This document shows positions 48,893 through 57,255 of a DNA stretch of 64,000 nucleotides, piece by piece. The DNA lies in the NCBI RefSeq assembly GCF_002138415.1, contig NZ_CP015612.1, forward strand, positions 2,954,001 through 3,018,000, given 5' to 3'. A program made the translations under genes and the position numbers. Source of the stretch: Stenotrophomonas maltophilia (GTDB lineage Bacteria; Pseudomonadota; Gammaproteobacteria; Xanthomonadales; Xanthomonadaceae). The notes beneath the pieces were generated by a model that made no database searches, had not been told where the DNA came from, and was given only the letters and a program-made list of their open reading frames with translations. Positions within the stretch are counted from its first letter, which is position 1. Each line of letters opens with the position of its first letter.

Positions 48893-51172
48893 TCAAGGTT
48901 CCTGCGCCAGTTCAAGGGCGGCGCCAATCACCGCATTGTCGCTTGGAAGCCCGAACATTGCTGCCCCCGCCAACGGGGTATAGGTATCGGCACCGCAGAC
49001 CCGGCGCAGCGGCAGGTGGCCGAAGCCGGCCTCGACCAGTGCGGTGACCACGCCCTCGCCCACCCCGCCACTATGACGGCCCTCGTCCAGCACCAGCACG
49101 CGCCGTGCGCTGGCGGCCTGCGCGGCGATGAAACCGGCATCCAGCGGCACCAGCCAACGCAGGTCGACCACCCGCACCTGCCAGCCCAACTGCTGCTCGA
49201 TGGCCCGTGCCGCACGCAGCGCCATCGGCACGCCGTTGCCATAGGTGTAGACCACCAGGTCGCCGGCCTCCGGCGCATAGACCCGCCCTTCGCCCGGTAC
49301 CAGGGCCTGGCCCTGGGCCGGGTAGTCGAACAGCCACTGGCCATCGCCCGGCGCATGCAGGTCCTTGCTCATGTACAGCGCGATCGGCTCCAGGAACACT
49401 GCCACACGTCCATCCACCCGCGCCAGCGCGGCCAGCGTACGCAGCATCATCACCGCATCGTCGCCGCGCGACGGGCAGCCGACCACCAGGCCGGGGATGT
49501 CGCGCAGTGCCGTGATCGAATTGTCGTTGTGGAAGTGACCACCGAAGCCCTTCTGGTAGCCCAGCCCGGCCACCCGCACCAGCATCGGGTTGCGGTACTG
49601 GTCGTTGGAGAAGAACTGCAGCGAACACGCTTCGCCGCGCACCTGGTCGATGGCGTTGTGCAGGTAGGCCAGGTACTGGATCTCCGGAATCGGCAGCATG
49701 CCCATGTTGGCCAGACCCTGCGCCACGCCAAGGATCATGGTTTCGTCCAGCAGGGTGTTGAACACCCGGCGTGGGCCGAAGCGGCGCAGCAGGTCCTTGG
49801 TGACGGTGTAGACACCGCCCTTCTGCGCGACGTCCTCGCCGAACAACAGGCTCTGCGGATACTTGGCCAGCAACTCCTGCAGGCCGTGGTTGATCTGGAT
49901 GGCGAGGTGCCGTGCTGGCTGCCGCTCGGGCAGGGCCTCCGCAGCGCCATACAGCGCTTCGCGCGCATCGGCGGGCACCTCGCGCCGCGCCTCGGCCTGC
50001 ACCGCTGCCGGCGTGTACGGCGCCAGCGGCGCCATCACCTCCTGCAGCGACTGCAGCGTCGGGCGGCCTTCGGCATCCGCCGCCGCGGCCATGCAGCGCG
50101 CGCGCATCGTCTCGTAGGCCACTTCGATGGCGGCCGCATCCATCCAGCCCGACTCCATCGCGATCTGCGCCGAGCGCAGCAGCGGATCCTGCGCCTCGGC
50201 CGCGCACAGCTCCGGCAGCGCGCGCCATTCCACTTCAAAGTCGGTCCCGGCATGGCCCATCAGGCGCGTGGTACGCAGATGCAGGAAGGTCGGCCGCCGC
50301 GTGCGCCGGCAATGTTCCACCGCGGCCTGCACCTGCGCATGCCCGGTGGCCAGGTCCAGACCATCGGCGAAGAAATAGTCGAGCCCCGGCTGGCGGCTGA
50401 AGCGCTCGGCAATCCAGCCTTCCGGCGTCTTCACCGAAATGCCCAGCCCGTTGTCCTCGCAGACGAACAGGATCGGTGCCGGCAGCTTCTGGTAGGCCGA
50501 CCACATCGCGGTATTGAACGCGGTCTGCGCGGTGGCATGGTTGGCCGAGGCATCACCGAACGAGCACAGCACGATGCTGTCGGTGGGAATCGGCAGCGCC
50601 TGCCCCAGCCGCTTGCCACTCTCGATGGCCAGCGCGGTGCCCAGCGCCTTCGGCAGGTGCGACGCGATGGTCGATGTCTGCGGCAACACCCACAATGGCT
50701 TGCTGCCCCACACCTTGTGGCGGCCACCGCTGGCCGGATCATCGGCGCTGGCGGCGAAGGACAGTGCGGCATCGCGCAGCGGATCGATGCCCGGCACCTG
50801 GCGCGAACGCTCGGCCATGAAGGCACCAGAGCGATAGTGCAGGAAGGCTGGATCGGTATGCCGGCAGGCCCGCGCCAGCAGCGCGTTGCCTTCATGGCCG
50901 GAGGAACCAATGGTGTAGAAGACCTTGTTCTGCACGCGCAGCACGCGTGCCATCAGGTCCAACTGGCGGCTGGCCAGCTGCGAATCGAACAGCTCGCCAA
51001 ACGCGGCGGCAGTGAGCGTGCTGCCCGGCAGGATCGGCGCATCCGGCGCCGGGCGCGGGCGCGGGGTACCGCGCCAGCCACGTACCGCGTCGAGGAAATT
51101 GGCGTCGCACACGTCGGCGCGGTTGAGCACGCGCATGCGTGCGGGAATCGGATCTGGAACCACAGCGAACAT
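48893..51172 (-). CDS. Fused E1 alpha-beta 2-oxoacid dehydrogenase (thiamine diphosphate enzyme)
   Basis: A 759-residue fusion of the E1 alpha and beta chains of a branched-chain-type 2-oxoacid dehydrogenase. The alpha part (about 40-380) has FGDASANHATAQTAFNTA (thiamine-diphosphate motif) and ENGLGISV-like CEDNGLGISV. The beta part (about 420-759) has LLFGEDVAQKGGVYTVTKDL, FNTLLDETMILGVAQGLA and SKDLHAPG. No E2 or E3 gene lies nearby. Start 51172 is chosen for its strong ribosome site (ggaggg). It is co-transcribed with asnB 3 nt downstream. The substrate is unknown; branched-chain or another 2-oxoacid is possible. Confidence 0.88.
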   Translation of the reverse strand: MFAVVPDPIPARMRVLNRADVCDANFLDAVRGWRGTPRPRPAPDAPILPGSTLTAAAFGELFDSQLASRQLDLMARVLRVQNKVFYTIGSSGHEGNALLARACRHTDPAFLHYRSGAFMAERSRQVPGIDPLRDAALSFAASADDPASGGRHKVWGSKPLWVLPQTSTIASHLPKALGTALAIESGKRLGQALPIPTDSIVLCSFGDASANHATAQTAFNTAMWSAYQKLPAPILFVCEDNGLGISVKTPEGWIAERFSRQPGLDYFFADGLDLATGHAQVQAAVEHCRRTRRPTFLHLRTTRLMGHAGTDFEVEWRALPELCAAEAQDPLLRSAQIAMESGWMDAAAIEVAYETMRARCMAAAADAEGRPTLQSLQEVMAPLAPYTPAAVQAEARREVPADAREALYGAAEALPERQPARHLAIQINHGLQELLAKYPQSLLFGEDVAQKGGVYTVTKDLLRRFGPRRVFNTLLDETMILGVAQGLANMGMLPIPEIQYLAYLHNAIDQVRGEACSLQFFSNDQYRNPMLVRVAGLGYQKGFGGHFHNDNSITALRDIPGLVVGCPSRGDDAVMMLRTLAALARVDGRVAVFLEPIALYMSKDLHAPGDGQWLFDYPAQGQALVPGEGRVYAPEAGDLVVYTYGNGVPMALRAARAIEQQLGWQVRVVDLRWLVPLDAGFIAAQAASARRVLVLDEGRHSGGVGEGVVTALVEAGFGHLPLRRVCGADTYTPLAGAAMFGLPSDNAVIGAALELAQEP

Positions 51173-51250
51173 CGAACACCCTCCGTGTCGTTGTTGCATT
51201 CCGCCCGGCGTTGGCCAGGCGCTACCCTGTGGGGGTCACCCTGGTGAGAG

Positions 51251-51907
51251 TCAGGCAGCCTCGAATCGCGAGCGCACTTCGGCAGTCACCGCCGGCATCG
51301 GCAGGAAGCGCGCTTGTTCACGCACGCGCTGCAGCCAGCCACGCACTTCCGGGAACGGCTCCAGGCTGATGCCGCCCTCGCCCGCCACATCGGTATAGGC
51401 AAACAGGGCGATATCGGCGATACCGTATCCGCTGCCGGTGAACCACTGCGCTTCGCGCAGATGTTGCTCCATTACTGCCAGCGCGGTAGCGGCGCGCTCG
51501 TGCAGGCGTGGCAGTTCGGCGCGACGCGGTGAATCCGCTGGGGTCCAGCCACGGATGAAGCGCGCCACTGCCACGCAGGGCTCGTGCGTGTACTGCTCGA
51601 AGAACATCCAGCTCAACGCCTGCGCGCGCTCCCAGCCGTCGCTAGGCAGGTACGGCGTGCCCTCGGCCAGCCAGAACAGGATCGCGTTGGATTCGGTCAA
51701 CACGCGGCCATCGTCGCGGACGATCAGCGGCACCTTGGCATTCGGGTTGAGCGCCAGGAATTCGGGGGTGTGGGTCTGGCCGTGGGCACTGTCCACTTCC
51801 ACCCAGCGGTAGCGGCTGCCGAGCTGCTCCAGCAGCAGGCGGACCTTGTGGCAATTGCCCGAGACCGACATGCCATGCACCGTCAACGGGACGCGCTCTT
51901 CCACCAT
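51251..51907 (-). CDS. Glutathione S-transferase family protein
   Basis: A 218-residue GST. The N-terminal thioredoxin-like domain reads LTVHGMSVSGNCHKVRLLLEQLG, with the Ser/Cys region at the glutathione site, then FLALNPNAKVPLIVRDDGRVLTESNAIL. An all-helical C-terminal domain follows. The start at 51907 is preferred because ggag lies 6-7 nt upstream; Met codons at 51919 and 51871 are alternatives. Encoded alone, with no known substrate gene near. Confidence 0.88.
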   Translation of the reverse strand: MVEERVPLTVHGMSVSGNCHKVRLLLEQLGSRYRWVEVDSAHGQTHTPEFLALNPNAKVPLIVRDDGRVLTESNAILFWLAEGTPYLPSDGWERAQALSWMFFEQYTHEPCVAVARFIRGWTPADSPRRAELPRLHERAATALAVMEQHLREAQWFTGSGYGIADIALFAYTDVAGEGGISLEPFPEVRGWLQRVREQARFLPMPAVTAEVRSRFEAA

Positions 51908-52001
51908 CGCCTGCTCCATCGGATCCGGCCGGCGGCCAGCTGCGTGCAGTCTGGCAAGCGCGCCGATGAATGCCAAGCGCGGGTGCAGCATGCGGACAAT
52001 C

Positions 52002-52067
52002 TGTAGAGCCGAGCCCATGCTCGGCTGCATTTGGCGAACGGCAGCCGAGCGTGGGCTCGGCTCTACA
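52002..52067. repeat. SMAG inverted pair
   Basis: tgtagagccgagcccatgct (from 52002) faces the near-complement ending gggctcggctctaca (52067), with a short spacer of about 16 nt. It sits between two minus-strand genes. Confidence 0.85.
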
Positions 52068-52071
52068 ACCG

Positions 52072-52611
52072 TCAACGGCGCTGCCGCCACTGCTCGCGCG
52101 ACTGGCCCCAGATCTGCATCGGCTTGTCGTTGTACGGCGCTGGCAGCTCCCCCATGCGCAGCATCGTGCTGCCGAGCTTGCGCGCGACCGCCCGCGAGTT
52201 GTCGTTGTTCTCGGCGATGGTGTGGATCACCTCATCCCACCCGAGCGTGTCGAACGCCCAGTCGATCGCGGCGACCGCAGCTTCCGGCGCATAGCCCCTG
52301 CCCCAGCTGGCATGGCGGATGCCCCAGCCGACCTCGGTACCAGGCCAGTCCTGCGGTTGCCAGGGACCCATGCGCCCGATCCAGTCGCCGCTGGATTTCT
52401 CGATCACGCTGAACATCGAGAAGCCGAACAGCTGCCAGGCGCCGGCCAGGCTGCAGAAGCCACGCCAGGCCACCGAAGGCGGCTGCACGCCACCGAGGGT
52501 GCGCATCGTTTCCTCGTCGGCGCAGAACGCCAGGTAGGGTTCGTAGTCCTCGCGCAGCAGTGGGCGCAGGATCAGGCGCTCTGTTTCGATGCGCAGGTCG
52601 AAAATGCTCAT
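52072..52611 (-). CDS. GNAT-family acetyltransferase (RimJ/RimL type)
   Basis: A 179-residue acetyltransferase of the RimJ/RimL group: IETERLILRPLLREDYEPYLAF at the N-terminus, GRMGPWQPQDWPGTEVGWGI, and the acetyl-CoA region ASWGRGYAPEAAVAAIDWAFD, then IAENNDNSRAVARKLG. The substrate may be a protein N-terminus or a small amine. The start ATG at 52611 is preceded by ggag 5 nt upstream. The stop lies 4 nt from the SMAG pair. Confidence 0.9.
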   Translation of the reverse strand: MSIFDLRIETERLILRPLLREDYEPYLAFCADEETMRTLGGVQPPSVAWRGFCSLAGAWQLFGFSMFSVIEKSSGDWIGRMGPWQPQDWPGTEVGWGIRHASWGRGYAPEAAVAAIDWAFDTLGWDEVIHTIAENNDNSRAVARKLGSTMLRMGELPAPYNDKPMQIWGQSREQWRQRR

Positions 52612-52689
52612 GCCGGCTCCATGTCGAAGGAAGCGTCCATGATGGTGGATTCGCGCCCCGCGCGGATGAATTTCGCGGGATGCAACGAA

Positions 52690-52713
52690 ACGGGCCGGCA
52701 TAAGCCGGCCCGT
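52690..52713 (-). terminator. Intrinsic terminator of the glycine-zipper gene
   Basis: Perfect stem acgggccggc / gccggcccgt with an ataa loop. On the minus strand it is followed by tttcgtt. It lies 25 nt after the stop of the gene at 52738-53583. Confidence 0.8.
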
Positions 52714-52737
52714 CAGGTACTGCATGCTGCGTCTGGA

Positions 52738-53583
52738 TTACTGGCGCGTGCCAGCCGCCGTGGCACCGGCAGCAGCGGTCTGCGTGACCAGCTGGCCGTC
52801 GACCACCGGCAGGCGATCGCTGGCCGGCTTGTTGTCCATGCGCACGGTCTTCTCGGCGCCGTCGTAGCGGTAGGTCACGTTGTAACCCTTGACCACATCG
52901 GTATTGCCCATGGCGATGCGGTTACCCGGCTTGCTGGCCATGCGCATGGTGCCGGTGGTGCCGTCCTCGTTGCGGTAGGTCACGTTGTAGCCGGTGACGC
53001 GGCTCGACTCGGAGGTCGCGGTCTCGGTGTGGCACTGGCGCTCGGTGCGGTTGACCACGCGGCCCCCCACATGGCGCTTGTCGATCTGATTGCCGATGAA
53101 GCCACCGGCCACCGCGCCGGCTGCAGTCGCGGCCTTCTTGCCATTGCCGCCGCCGACCTGGTTGCCCAGCAGGCCACCCACCACAGCACCGACCACGGTG
53201 CCGCCGACATTGCCGTCACGCTCCGGCAGGCGCTCCTGCACCGTCACGTCCTGGCAGACCTCATGCGGGGTCTGGGTGGTGGAGGTCTCACGCACCGCAT
53301 CGGTGCCAATCACGGTGGCATATGCCTTCTGCTTCTCGGTGATCGGGTCGACCTTCAGCACGTCGGCATATTCCAAGCCGCGCGGTGCGGACGGATCCAG
53401 CGTGTCACCACGTGCGCCATCGTCGGCGGCGTTGCCGTCGACCAGACGCGATTCACCATTGGGGGTTCCGGCGCTGATGGAATCGGGCGATTTGTCGCCA
53501 CTCTTCATGAAGGCGGCGGTGGCGATGCCACCGACCAGCAGCGCGCCCGCTGCGACCAGGACAGTTGTAGTTGTGCTTTTCAT
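52738..53583 (-). CDS. Glycine-zipper 2TM membrane protein
   Basis: A 281-residue envelope protein. One N-terminal hydrophobic segment (TVLVAAGALLVGGIATAAF) anchors or exports it. The centre carries the glycine-zipper GTVVGAVVGGLLGNQVGGG...AGAVAGGFIGNQI (about 155-195), which packs as paired helices in the membrane. The C-terminus has two similar blocks, YNVTYRNEDGTTGTMRM and YNVTYRYDGAEKTVRM, an internal duplication. Good ribosome site aaggag before 53583. Family members are outer-membrane stress or integrity proteins; no specific role can be read. Confidence 0.85.
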   Translation of the reverse strand: MKSTTTTVLVAAGALLVGGIATAAFMKSGDKSPDSISAGTPNGESRLVDGNAADDGARGDTLDPSAPRGLEYADVLKVDPITEKQKAYATVIGTDAVRETSTTQTPHEVCQDVTVQERLPERDGNVGGTVVGAVVGGLLGNQVGGGNGKKAATAAGAVAGGFIGNQIDKRHVGGRVVNRTERQCHTETATSESSRVTGYNVTYRNEDGTTGTMRMASKPGNRIAMGNTDVVKGYNVTYRYDGAEKTVRMDNKPASDRLPVVDGQLVTQTAAAGATAAGTRQ

Positions 53584-53746
53584 GACCTGCTCCTTGCGGA
53601 CCATCCGCAACGTTCTCGGGCCAGATTGCAGCATGCGCTGCCTGAACGGAATCTCCACATTTCCTGCTCATTGCTGTAACCCATTCAGCATCGGGAAATG
53701 CTGGGCCCGTGGTAGCGTTTGCATATTCCCCACGAGGATTCCCGCC

Positions 53747-53965
53747 ATGGCCAACCCGATGCTGCTGCCGGTACTGCAATGGGCGCGCCGGCTGCGCTAC
53801 CCCACGCTGTTCAAGCTCACCGCCGGCCTGTTCGCGCTGACCCTGTTCATCCCCGACCCGATCCCGTTCGTCGATGAGCTGGTGCTGGGCTTCGGCACCC
53901 TGCTGCTGGCCAACTGGAAGCGCCGTAACGCCGCGACGCCGCCGCCGCCGCTGGAACAGCGTTGA
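53747..53965 (+). CDS. DUF6116-type small membrane protein
   Basis: A 72-residue protein, MANPMLLPVLQWARRLRYPTLFKLTAGLFALTLFIPDPIPFVDELVLGFGTLL..., with two hydrophobic segments around the conserved PDPIPFVDE. It resembles the small DUF6116 family common in Xanthomonadaceae. The ribosome site gagga lies upstream. Its stop overlaps the TatD start region (TTGA), so it is coupled to tatD. Function unknown. Confidence 0.8.
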   Translation: MANPMLLPVLQWARRLRYPTLFKLTAGLFALTLFIPDPIPFVDELVLGFGTLLLANWKRRNAATPPPPLEQR

Positions 53966-54735
53966 GCGTGCTGGTCGACAGCCATTGCCACCTCGATGCC
54001 GGCGAGTTCGACAGTGACCGCGCCGCCGTGATCGCACGCGCGCAGGCCGCTGGCGTGCGCCTGCAGGTGGTGCCGGCGGTGACCGCGGCCAGCTGGCCGA
54101 AGCTGCGTGAGGTCTGCCAGCAGGCGCCGGGACTGTACCCGGCCTACGGCCTGCACCCGATGTTCCTGGCCGAGCACCAGCCCGGCCACCTGCCGCTGCT
54201 GCGCGAGTGGATCGAGCGCGAACGCCCCTGCGCGATCGGCGAATGCGGCCTGGACTTCTTTGTCGAAGGCCTGGATGCAGAGACACAGCAGGCGTACTTC
54301 ATCGGTCAGCTGGAACTGGCCCATGAGTTCGAACTGCCGGTGATCGTGCATGCACGGCGTGCGGTGGATGCGGTGATCGCCGCGATCCGTCGCGTCGGCG
54401 GCCTGCGCGGCGTGGTGCACAGCTTTTCCGGCAGTCCGGAACAGGCAGCGCAACTGCACAGGCAGGGCTTCCTGCTCGGGCTCGGCGGCCCGTTGACCTA
54501 CGAACGCGCGCAGCGCCTGCAGCGGCTGGTGCGCGAAATGCCGCTGGAACAACTGCTGCTGGAGACGGACGCGCCCGACCAGCCTGACGCCGGCGTCCGC
54601 GGCCAGCGCAACGAACCGGCACGGCTGGCGGTCATCGCCCGCCACGTGGCCGCGCTGCGTGGGATGGAGCTGGATGCCGTGGCCCAGGCTACGACGGAGA
54701 ATGCGCGGCGGCTGTTCGCGCTGCCGGCAATGTAG
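53962..54735 (+). CDS. tatD: TatD-family metal-dependent hydrolase (nuclease)
   Basis: A 257-residue TIM-barrel hydrolase of the TatD/YcfH family (3'-5' DNase or D-aminoacyl-tRNA-type activity). Metal ligands are seen in VDSHCHLD, IGECGLDFF, PVIVHARRAVDA, VHSFSG and LLETDAPD. The start is uncertain: TTG at 53962, with GGAA 5 nt upstream, overlaps the previous stop, while GTG at 53968 gives the more usual MLVDSHCH. I list the TTG. It is likely co-translated with the DUF6116 gene. Confidence 0.9.
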   Translation: MSVLVDSHCHLDAGEFDSDRAAVIARAQAAGVRLQVVPAVTAASWPKLREVCQQAPGLYPAYGLHPMFLAEHQPGHLPLLREWIERERPCAIGECGLDFFVEGLDAETQQAYFIGQLELAHEFELPVIVHARRAVDAVIAAIRRVGGLRGVVHSFSGSPEQAAQLHRQGFLLGLGGPLTYERAQRLQRLVREMPLEQLLLETDAPDQPDAGVRGQRNEPARLAVIARHVAALRGMELDAVAQATTENARRLFALPAM

Positions 54736-54737
54736 CG

Positions 54738-54762
54738 GTAGGTGCCGGCCGCTGGCCGGTAC
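54738..54762. repeat. Single REP unit
   Basis: gtaggtgccggccgctggcc followed by ggtac, between the convergent stops of tatD and tcdA. GTAG family. Confidence 0.75.
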
Positions 54763-54768
54763 GGTCCA

Positions 54769-55593
54769 TCACACCTCGCTGACCTCGACCGCTTCGGCCT
54801 TCACCTTCTTCGGCTCCAGCAGCATTTCCAACGCCTTGCCCACCGCCGCGAACGCGAACGCGCCAGTGATGTGGGTCGCCGCGCCCAGGCCGGCGCCACA
54901 GTCCAGCTTCAACGCCGCATCAGCGCCCAGGTTCGGGCGGATGCCACAGACACTGCCATCGGCCTGCGGGTACTTCACGTTCTCCAGTGAGTACACCGCC
55001 GGCACACCGAAATAGCGCTTGGCATTCTTCGGGAAGTTGAACTCGCTGCGCAGCTTCTTGCGGATCAGCGCCAGCATGGCGTCATGCTCGGTGCGCGAGA
55101 CATCGCGGATGCGCACCAGGGTAGGATCGGTACGGCCACCGGCGGCGCCGACGGTCAGCAGTGGGAGCTTGCGGCGGCGGCACCAGGCAATCGTCTCCAC
55201 CTTGACCCGGAAGCTGTCACAGGCGTCGATCACCAGATCGAAGCCCCGGTCCAGCAGCTCGGCCATGTTGGACACGGTCAGGAACGCCTGCACGGCATCG
55301 ACCTCGATATCCGGATTGATCGCACGGCAACGCTCGGCCATCGCCTCGGCCTTGTTGCGGCCGTAGTTGCCTTCCATTGCCGGCAGCTGCCGGTTGGTGT
55401 TGGACACGCAGATGTCATCGGCATCGATCAGGGTCAGGTGGCCGACCGCCGAACGCGCCAGCGCCTCCACCACCCACGAGCCGACGCCGCCCATGCCGAC
55501 CACCGCCACGCGGCTGCCCTGCAGGCGCTCGAGCGCACCCACGCCATACAGCCGTTCGATGCCGGCGAAGCGTTGTTTGACCAGTTCGTTCAT
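54769..55593 (-). CDS. tcdA: tRNA t6A dehydratase (cyclic t6A synthase)
   Basis: A 274-residue E1-like ThiF-family enzyme, TcdA (CsdL/YgdL), which cyclises N6-threonylcarbamoyl-adenosine 37 of tRNAs with ATP. The nucleotide-binding loop is VAVVGMGGVGSWVVEALARS (about 29-48), with the acidic switch TLIDADDICVSNTNRQ and the dehydratase region KLPLLTVGAAGGRTDPT. The C-terminus (FGVPAVYSLENVKYP) is typical. No CsdA or CsdE genes are adjacent. Confidence 0.93.
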   Translation of the reverse strand: MNELVKQRFAGIERLYGVGALERLQGSRVAVVGMGGVGSWVVEALARSAVGHLTLIDADDICVSNTNRQLPAMEGNYGRNKAEAMAERCRAINPDIEVDAVQAFLTVSNMAELLDRGFDLVIDACDSFRVKVETIAWCRRRKLPLLTVGAAGGRTDPTLVRIRDVSRTEHDAMLALIRKKLRSEFNFPKNAKRYFGVPAVYSLENVKYPQADGSVCGIRPNLGADAALKLDCGAGLGAATHITGAFAFAAVGKALEMLLEPKKVKAEAVEVSEV

Positions 55594-55651
55594 CCGGATA
55601 TTTTAACGTGCAGGCGCCGGCGCCTACAGCGCACCGGCATCGAACCCACCG

Positions 55652-56107
55652 TTGCACGCCCGGAGAGCCCGCCATGAACGCCAGCCCGCCCCGCCGCCCG
55701 TCCACCGCCTACGCTACCTGTTCGTGCTGTGCCTGGGCCTGCTGATCGGCCTGATCGCCACGGTCATGGTGGGCCGCGCCCTGCAGGCGCGCCGTGACCC
55801 GTTCCCGGACAGCCTGATGCAGGTGATGCAGCGGCAATCACAGCTGCTGCAGCAGGCCCAGCAGCAGAACCGCTGCAGCCTGGCCGACAGCGTGCCGCGC
55901 CTGCAGGCCATACGCCTGCTGTCCAATGACCTTGATCTTGCCTTTCCCGGGCTGAAGGACAACGCGCAGTTCCAGCAGCACGCCAGCCAGCTGCGCGGCA
56001 ACCTCAACGCCGCCCTGGCGGCTCCGCCCAGCGACTGCACGGCCTTGGCCCGGGTGGTGGAAACGGTGCAGGCCGACTGCCGCGCCTGCCACCAGGACTT
56101 CCGCTGA
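55652..56107 (+). CDS. Membrane-anchored CXXCH (cytochrome c'-like) protein; 5' end uncertain
   Basis: The conserved frame encodes a membrane helix (LRYLFVLCLGLLIGLIATVMVGRAL), a helical Gln-rich domain and a C-terminal CRACHQDFR, a haem-binding CXXCH at the position used in four-helix cytochrome c'. The start is a problem: in this frame only a TTG (55652) or an internal GTG (55724) is available, neither with a ribosome site. The natural ATG with GGAG (55674) is in another frame and stops after 23 codons. A one-base change in the C/G-rich stretch 55681-55701 would join them. So a frameshift, a sequencing error or a weak TTG start are all possible. Confidence 0.7.
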   Translation: MHARRARHERQPAPPPVHRLRYLFVLCLGLLIGLIATVMVGRALQARRDPFPDSLMQVMQRQSQLLQQAQQQNRCSLADSVPRLQAIRLLSNDLDLAFPGLKDNAQFQQHASQLRGNLNAALAAPPSDCTALARVVETVQADCRACHQDFR

Positions 56108-56243
56108 GCCGCATTCATCCTGCAGCCGGGCAAGGCACGCACGGTTGGCGCGTCGTTCACGTTCAAAAGGGGACGATTCGTCCACCCTGCTGCAAGACGC
56201 AGTACCACCCCAGACACCCGCCTTCACGGCCAGGAGACGCCCC

Positions 56244-56738
56244 ATGAAGATCCAGCTCATTGCCGCCAGCGCCATCGCTACCCTCGCCCTGGCAGGCTGT
56301 GCCACCTCGCCCGGCTACGGCGGTGGTGGTTACAACAACGGCTACAACAATGGCGGCTACGGCAACAATGGTGGCTACAACCAGGGCCGCTGCGCCGACT
56401 GCGGCATCGTCACCCGCATCAACACCGTGCAGTCCGGCCGTACCGCCCCCAGCGCTACTGGCGCCATCCTCGGCGGCATCGTCGGCGCCGTAGCCGGCCA
56501 TGAGATCTCCGACCACACCGGCGGCAGCCGCGGCAACAAGAACATTGCCGCTGCTGCGGGCGCGGTTGGTGGCGCACTGGCCGGCAACCAGATCCAGAAG
56601 AACGTGACCAGCGATACCTACGACATCAGCGTGCGCATGGACGATGGCCGCACCATCGTGGTCAACCAGCGTGACCTCGGCGGCATCCGCGAGAACACCT
56701 ACGTGCGCGTGGTCAACGGCAAGGTCATCCTGCGCTGA
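56244..56738 (+). CDS. Glycine-zipper 2TM outer-membrane lipoprotein
   Basis: A 164-residue lipoprotein (signal MKIQLIAASAIATLALAGC) of the SlyB/Pcp-like group. After the cysteine comes a Gly/Asn/Tyr-rich linker with NNGYNNGGYGNNGGY repeats, then ADCGIVTRINTV, the glycine zipper AILGGIVGAVAGHEIS and AAGAVGGALAGNQI, and a C-terminal beta domain (YDISVRMDDGRTIVVNQRDLGG) ending in a basic strand. The start at 56244 has caggaga 8 nt upstream. A strong terminator follows. Confidence 0.9.
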   Translation: MKIQLIAASAIATLALAGCATSPGYGGGGYNNGYNNGGYGNNGGYNQGRCADCGIVTRINTVQSGRTAPSATGAILGGIVGAVAGHEISDHTGGSRGNKNIAAAAGAVGGALAGNQIQKNVTSDTYDISVRMDDGRTIVVNQRDLGGIRENTYVRVVNGKVILR

Positions 56739-56761
56739 TCCGCACCGGGCCATGCGCAAAG

Positions 56762-56789
56762 AAAAAGGCCCGCTTGCGCGGGCCTTTTT
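56762..56789. terminator. Bidirectional intrinsic terminator
   Basis: Stem aaaaaggcccgc / gcgggccttttt with a ttgc loop, located between the glycine-zipper gene and the convergent cold-shock gene. A and T runs serve both directions. Confidence 0.92.
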
Positions 56790-56810
56790 CATGCCGACAG
56801 GCGGCGGGTA

Positions 56811-57020
56811 TTACACCGGCTGCACCTTGTCAGCCTGCAGACCCTTCTGGCCCTGCACGACTTCGAAGCTCACAGTCTGGCCTTCCTTGAGGCTCTTGAA
56901 GCCCTGGGTCTCGATGGCGCGGAAGTGCACGAACACGTCCTCGCCATTCTGCCGGCTGATGAAGCCGAAGCCCTTCGCATCATTGAACCACTTTACGGTA
57001 CCGGTCTCGCGATCAGCCAT
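56811..57020 (-). CDS. cspA: Cold-shock protein, CspA family
   Basis: A 69-residue single-strand nucleic-acid-binding protein with the OB-fold motifs RNP1 KGFGFISRQ and RNP2 VFVHF ([33 protein letters not shown]). It acts as an RNA chaperone. The start at 57020 follows gggag. The predicted promoter lies about 180 nt upstream, so the mRNA has a long leader as in E. coli cspA. Whether it is cold-induced is not visible. Confidence 0.95.
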   Translation of the reverse strand: MADRETGTVKWFNDAKGFGFISRQNGEDVFVHFRAIETQGFKSLKEGQTVSFEVVQGQKGLQADKVQPV

Positions 57021-57198
57021 CTCACTAACTCCCTTTGACTCTCTCTTGTTGTTGGAAACGCCTGGTGGGCGGCTGACAAGCAAGGGGGAAGCGAGGTGCA
57101 TCGATGCAGCGGATCGGGAAGATCTTGCTTCATCAGGCCACGATCCACGGTGACCTTGCCAAGCTCAGCGACTGCAACTTAACCCGCCCAAAACGAAA

Positions 57199-57227
57199 AA
57201 TCAACTGGCAAAATCTTTCACTGTCAA
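57199..57227 (-). promoter_or_regulatory. Candidate promoter of the cold-shock gene
   Basis: On the minus strand TTGACA (57227-57222), a 17-bp spacer and TTGATT (57204-57199), in a locally A/T-rich stretch. Predicted start near 57192 gives a leader of about 170 nt before cspA. Confidence 0.55.
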
Positions 57228-57255
57228 CCCCAAAACGGCCACCATACGGGACAGC

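Noticed and set aside
47885..51247. A 1120-codon plus-strand open frame opposite asnB and the E1-like gene
   Set aside because: It crosses the boundary of two clearly recognised genes and has no family features.
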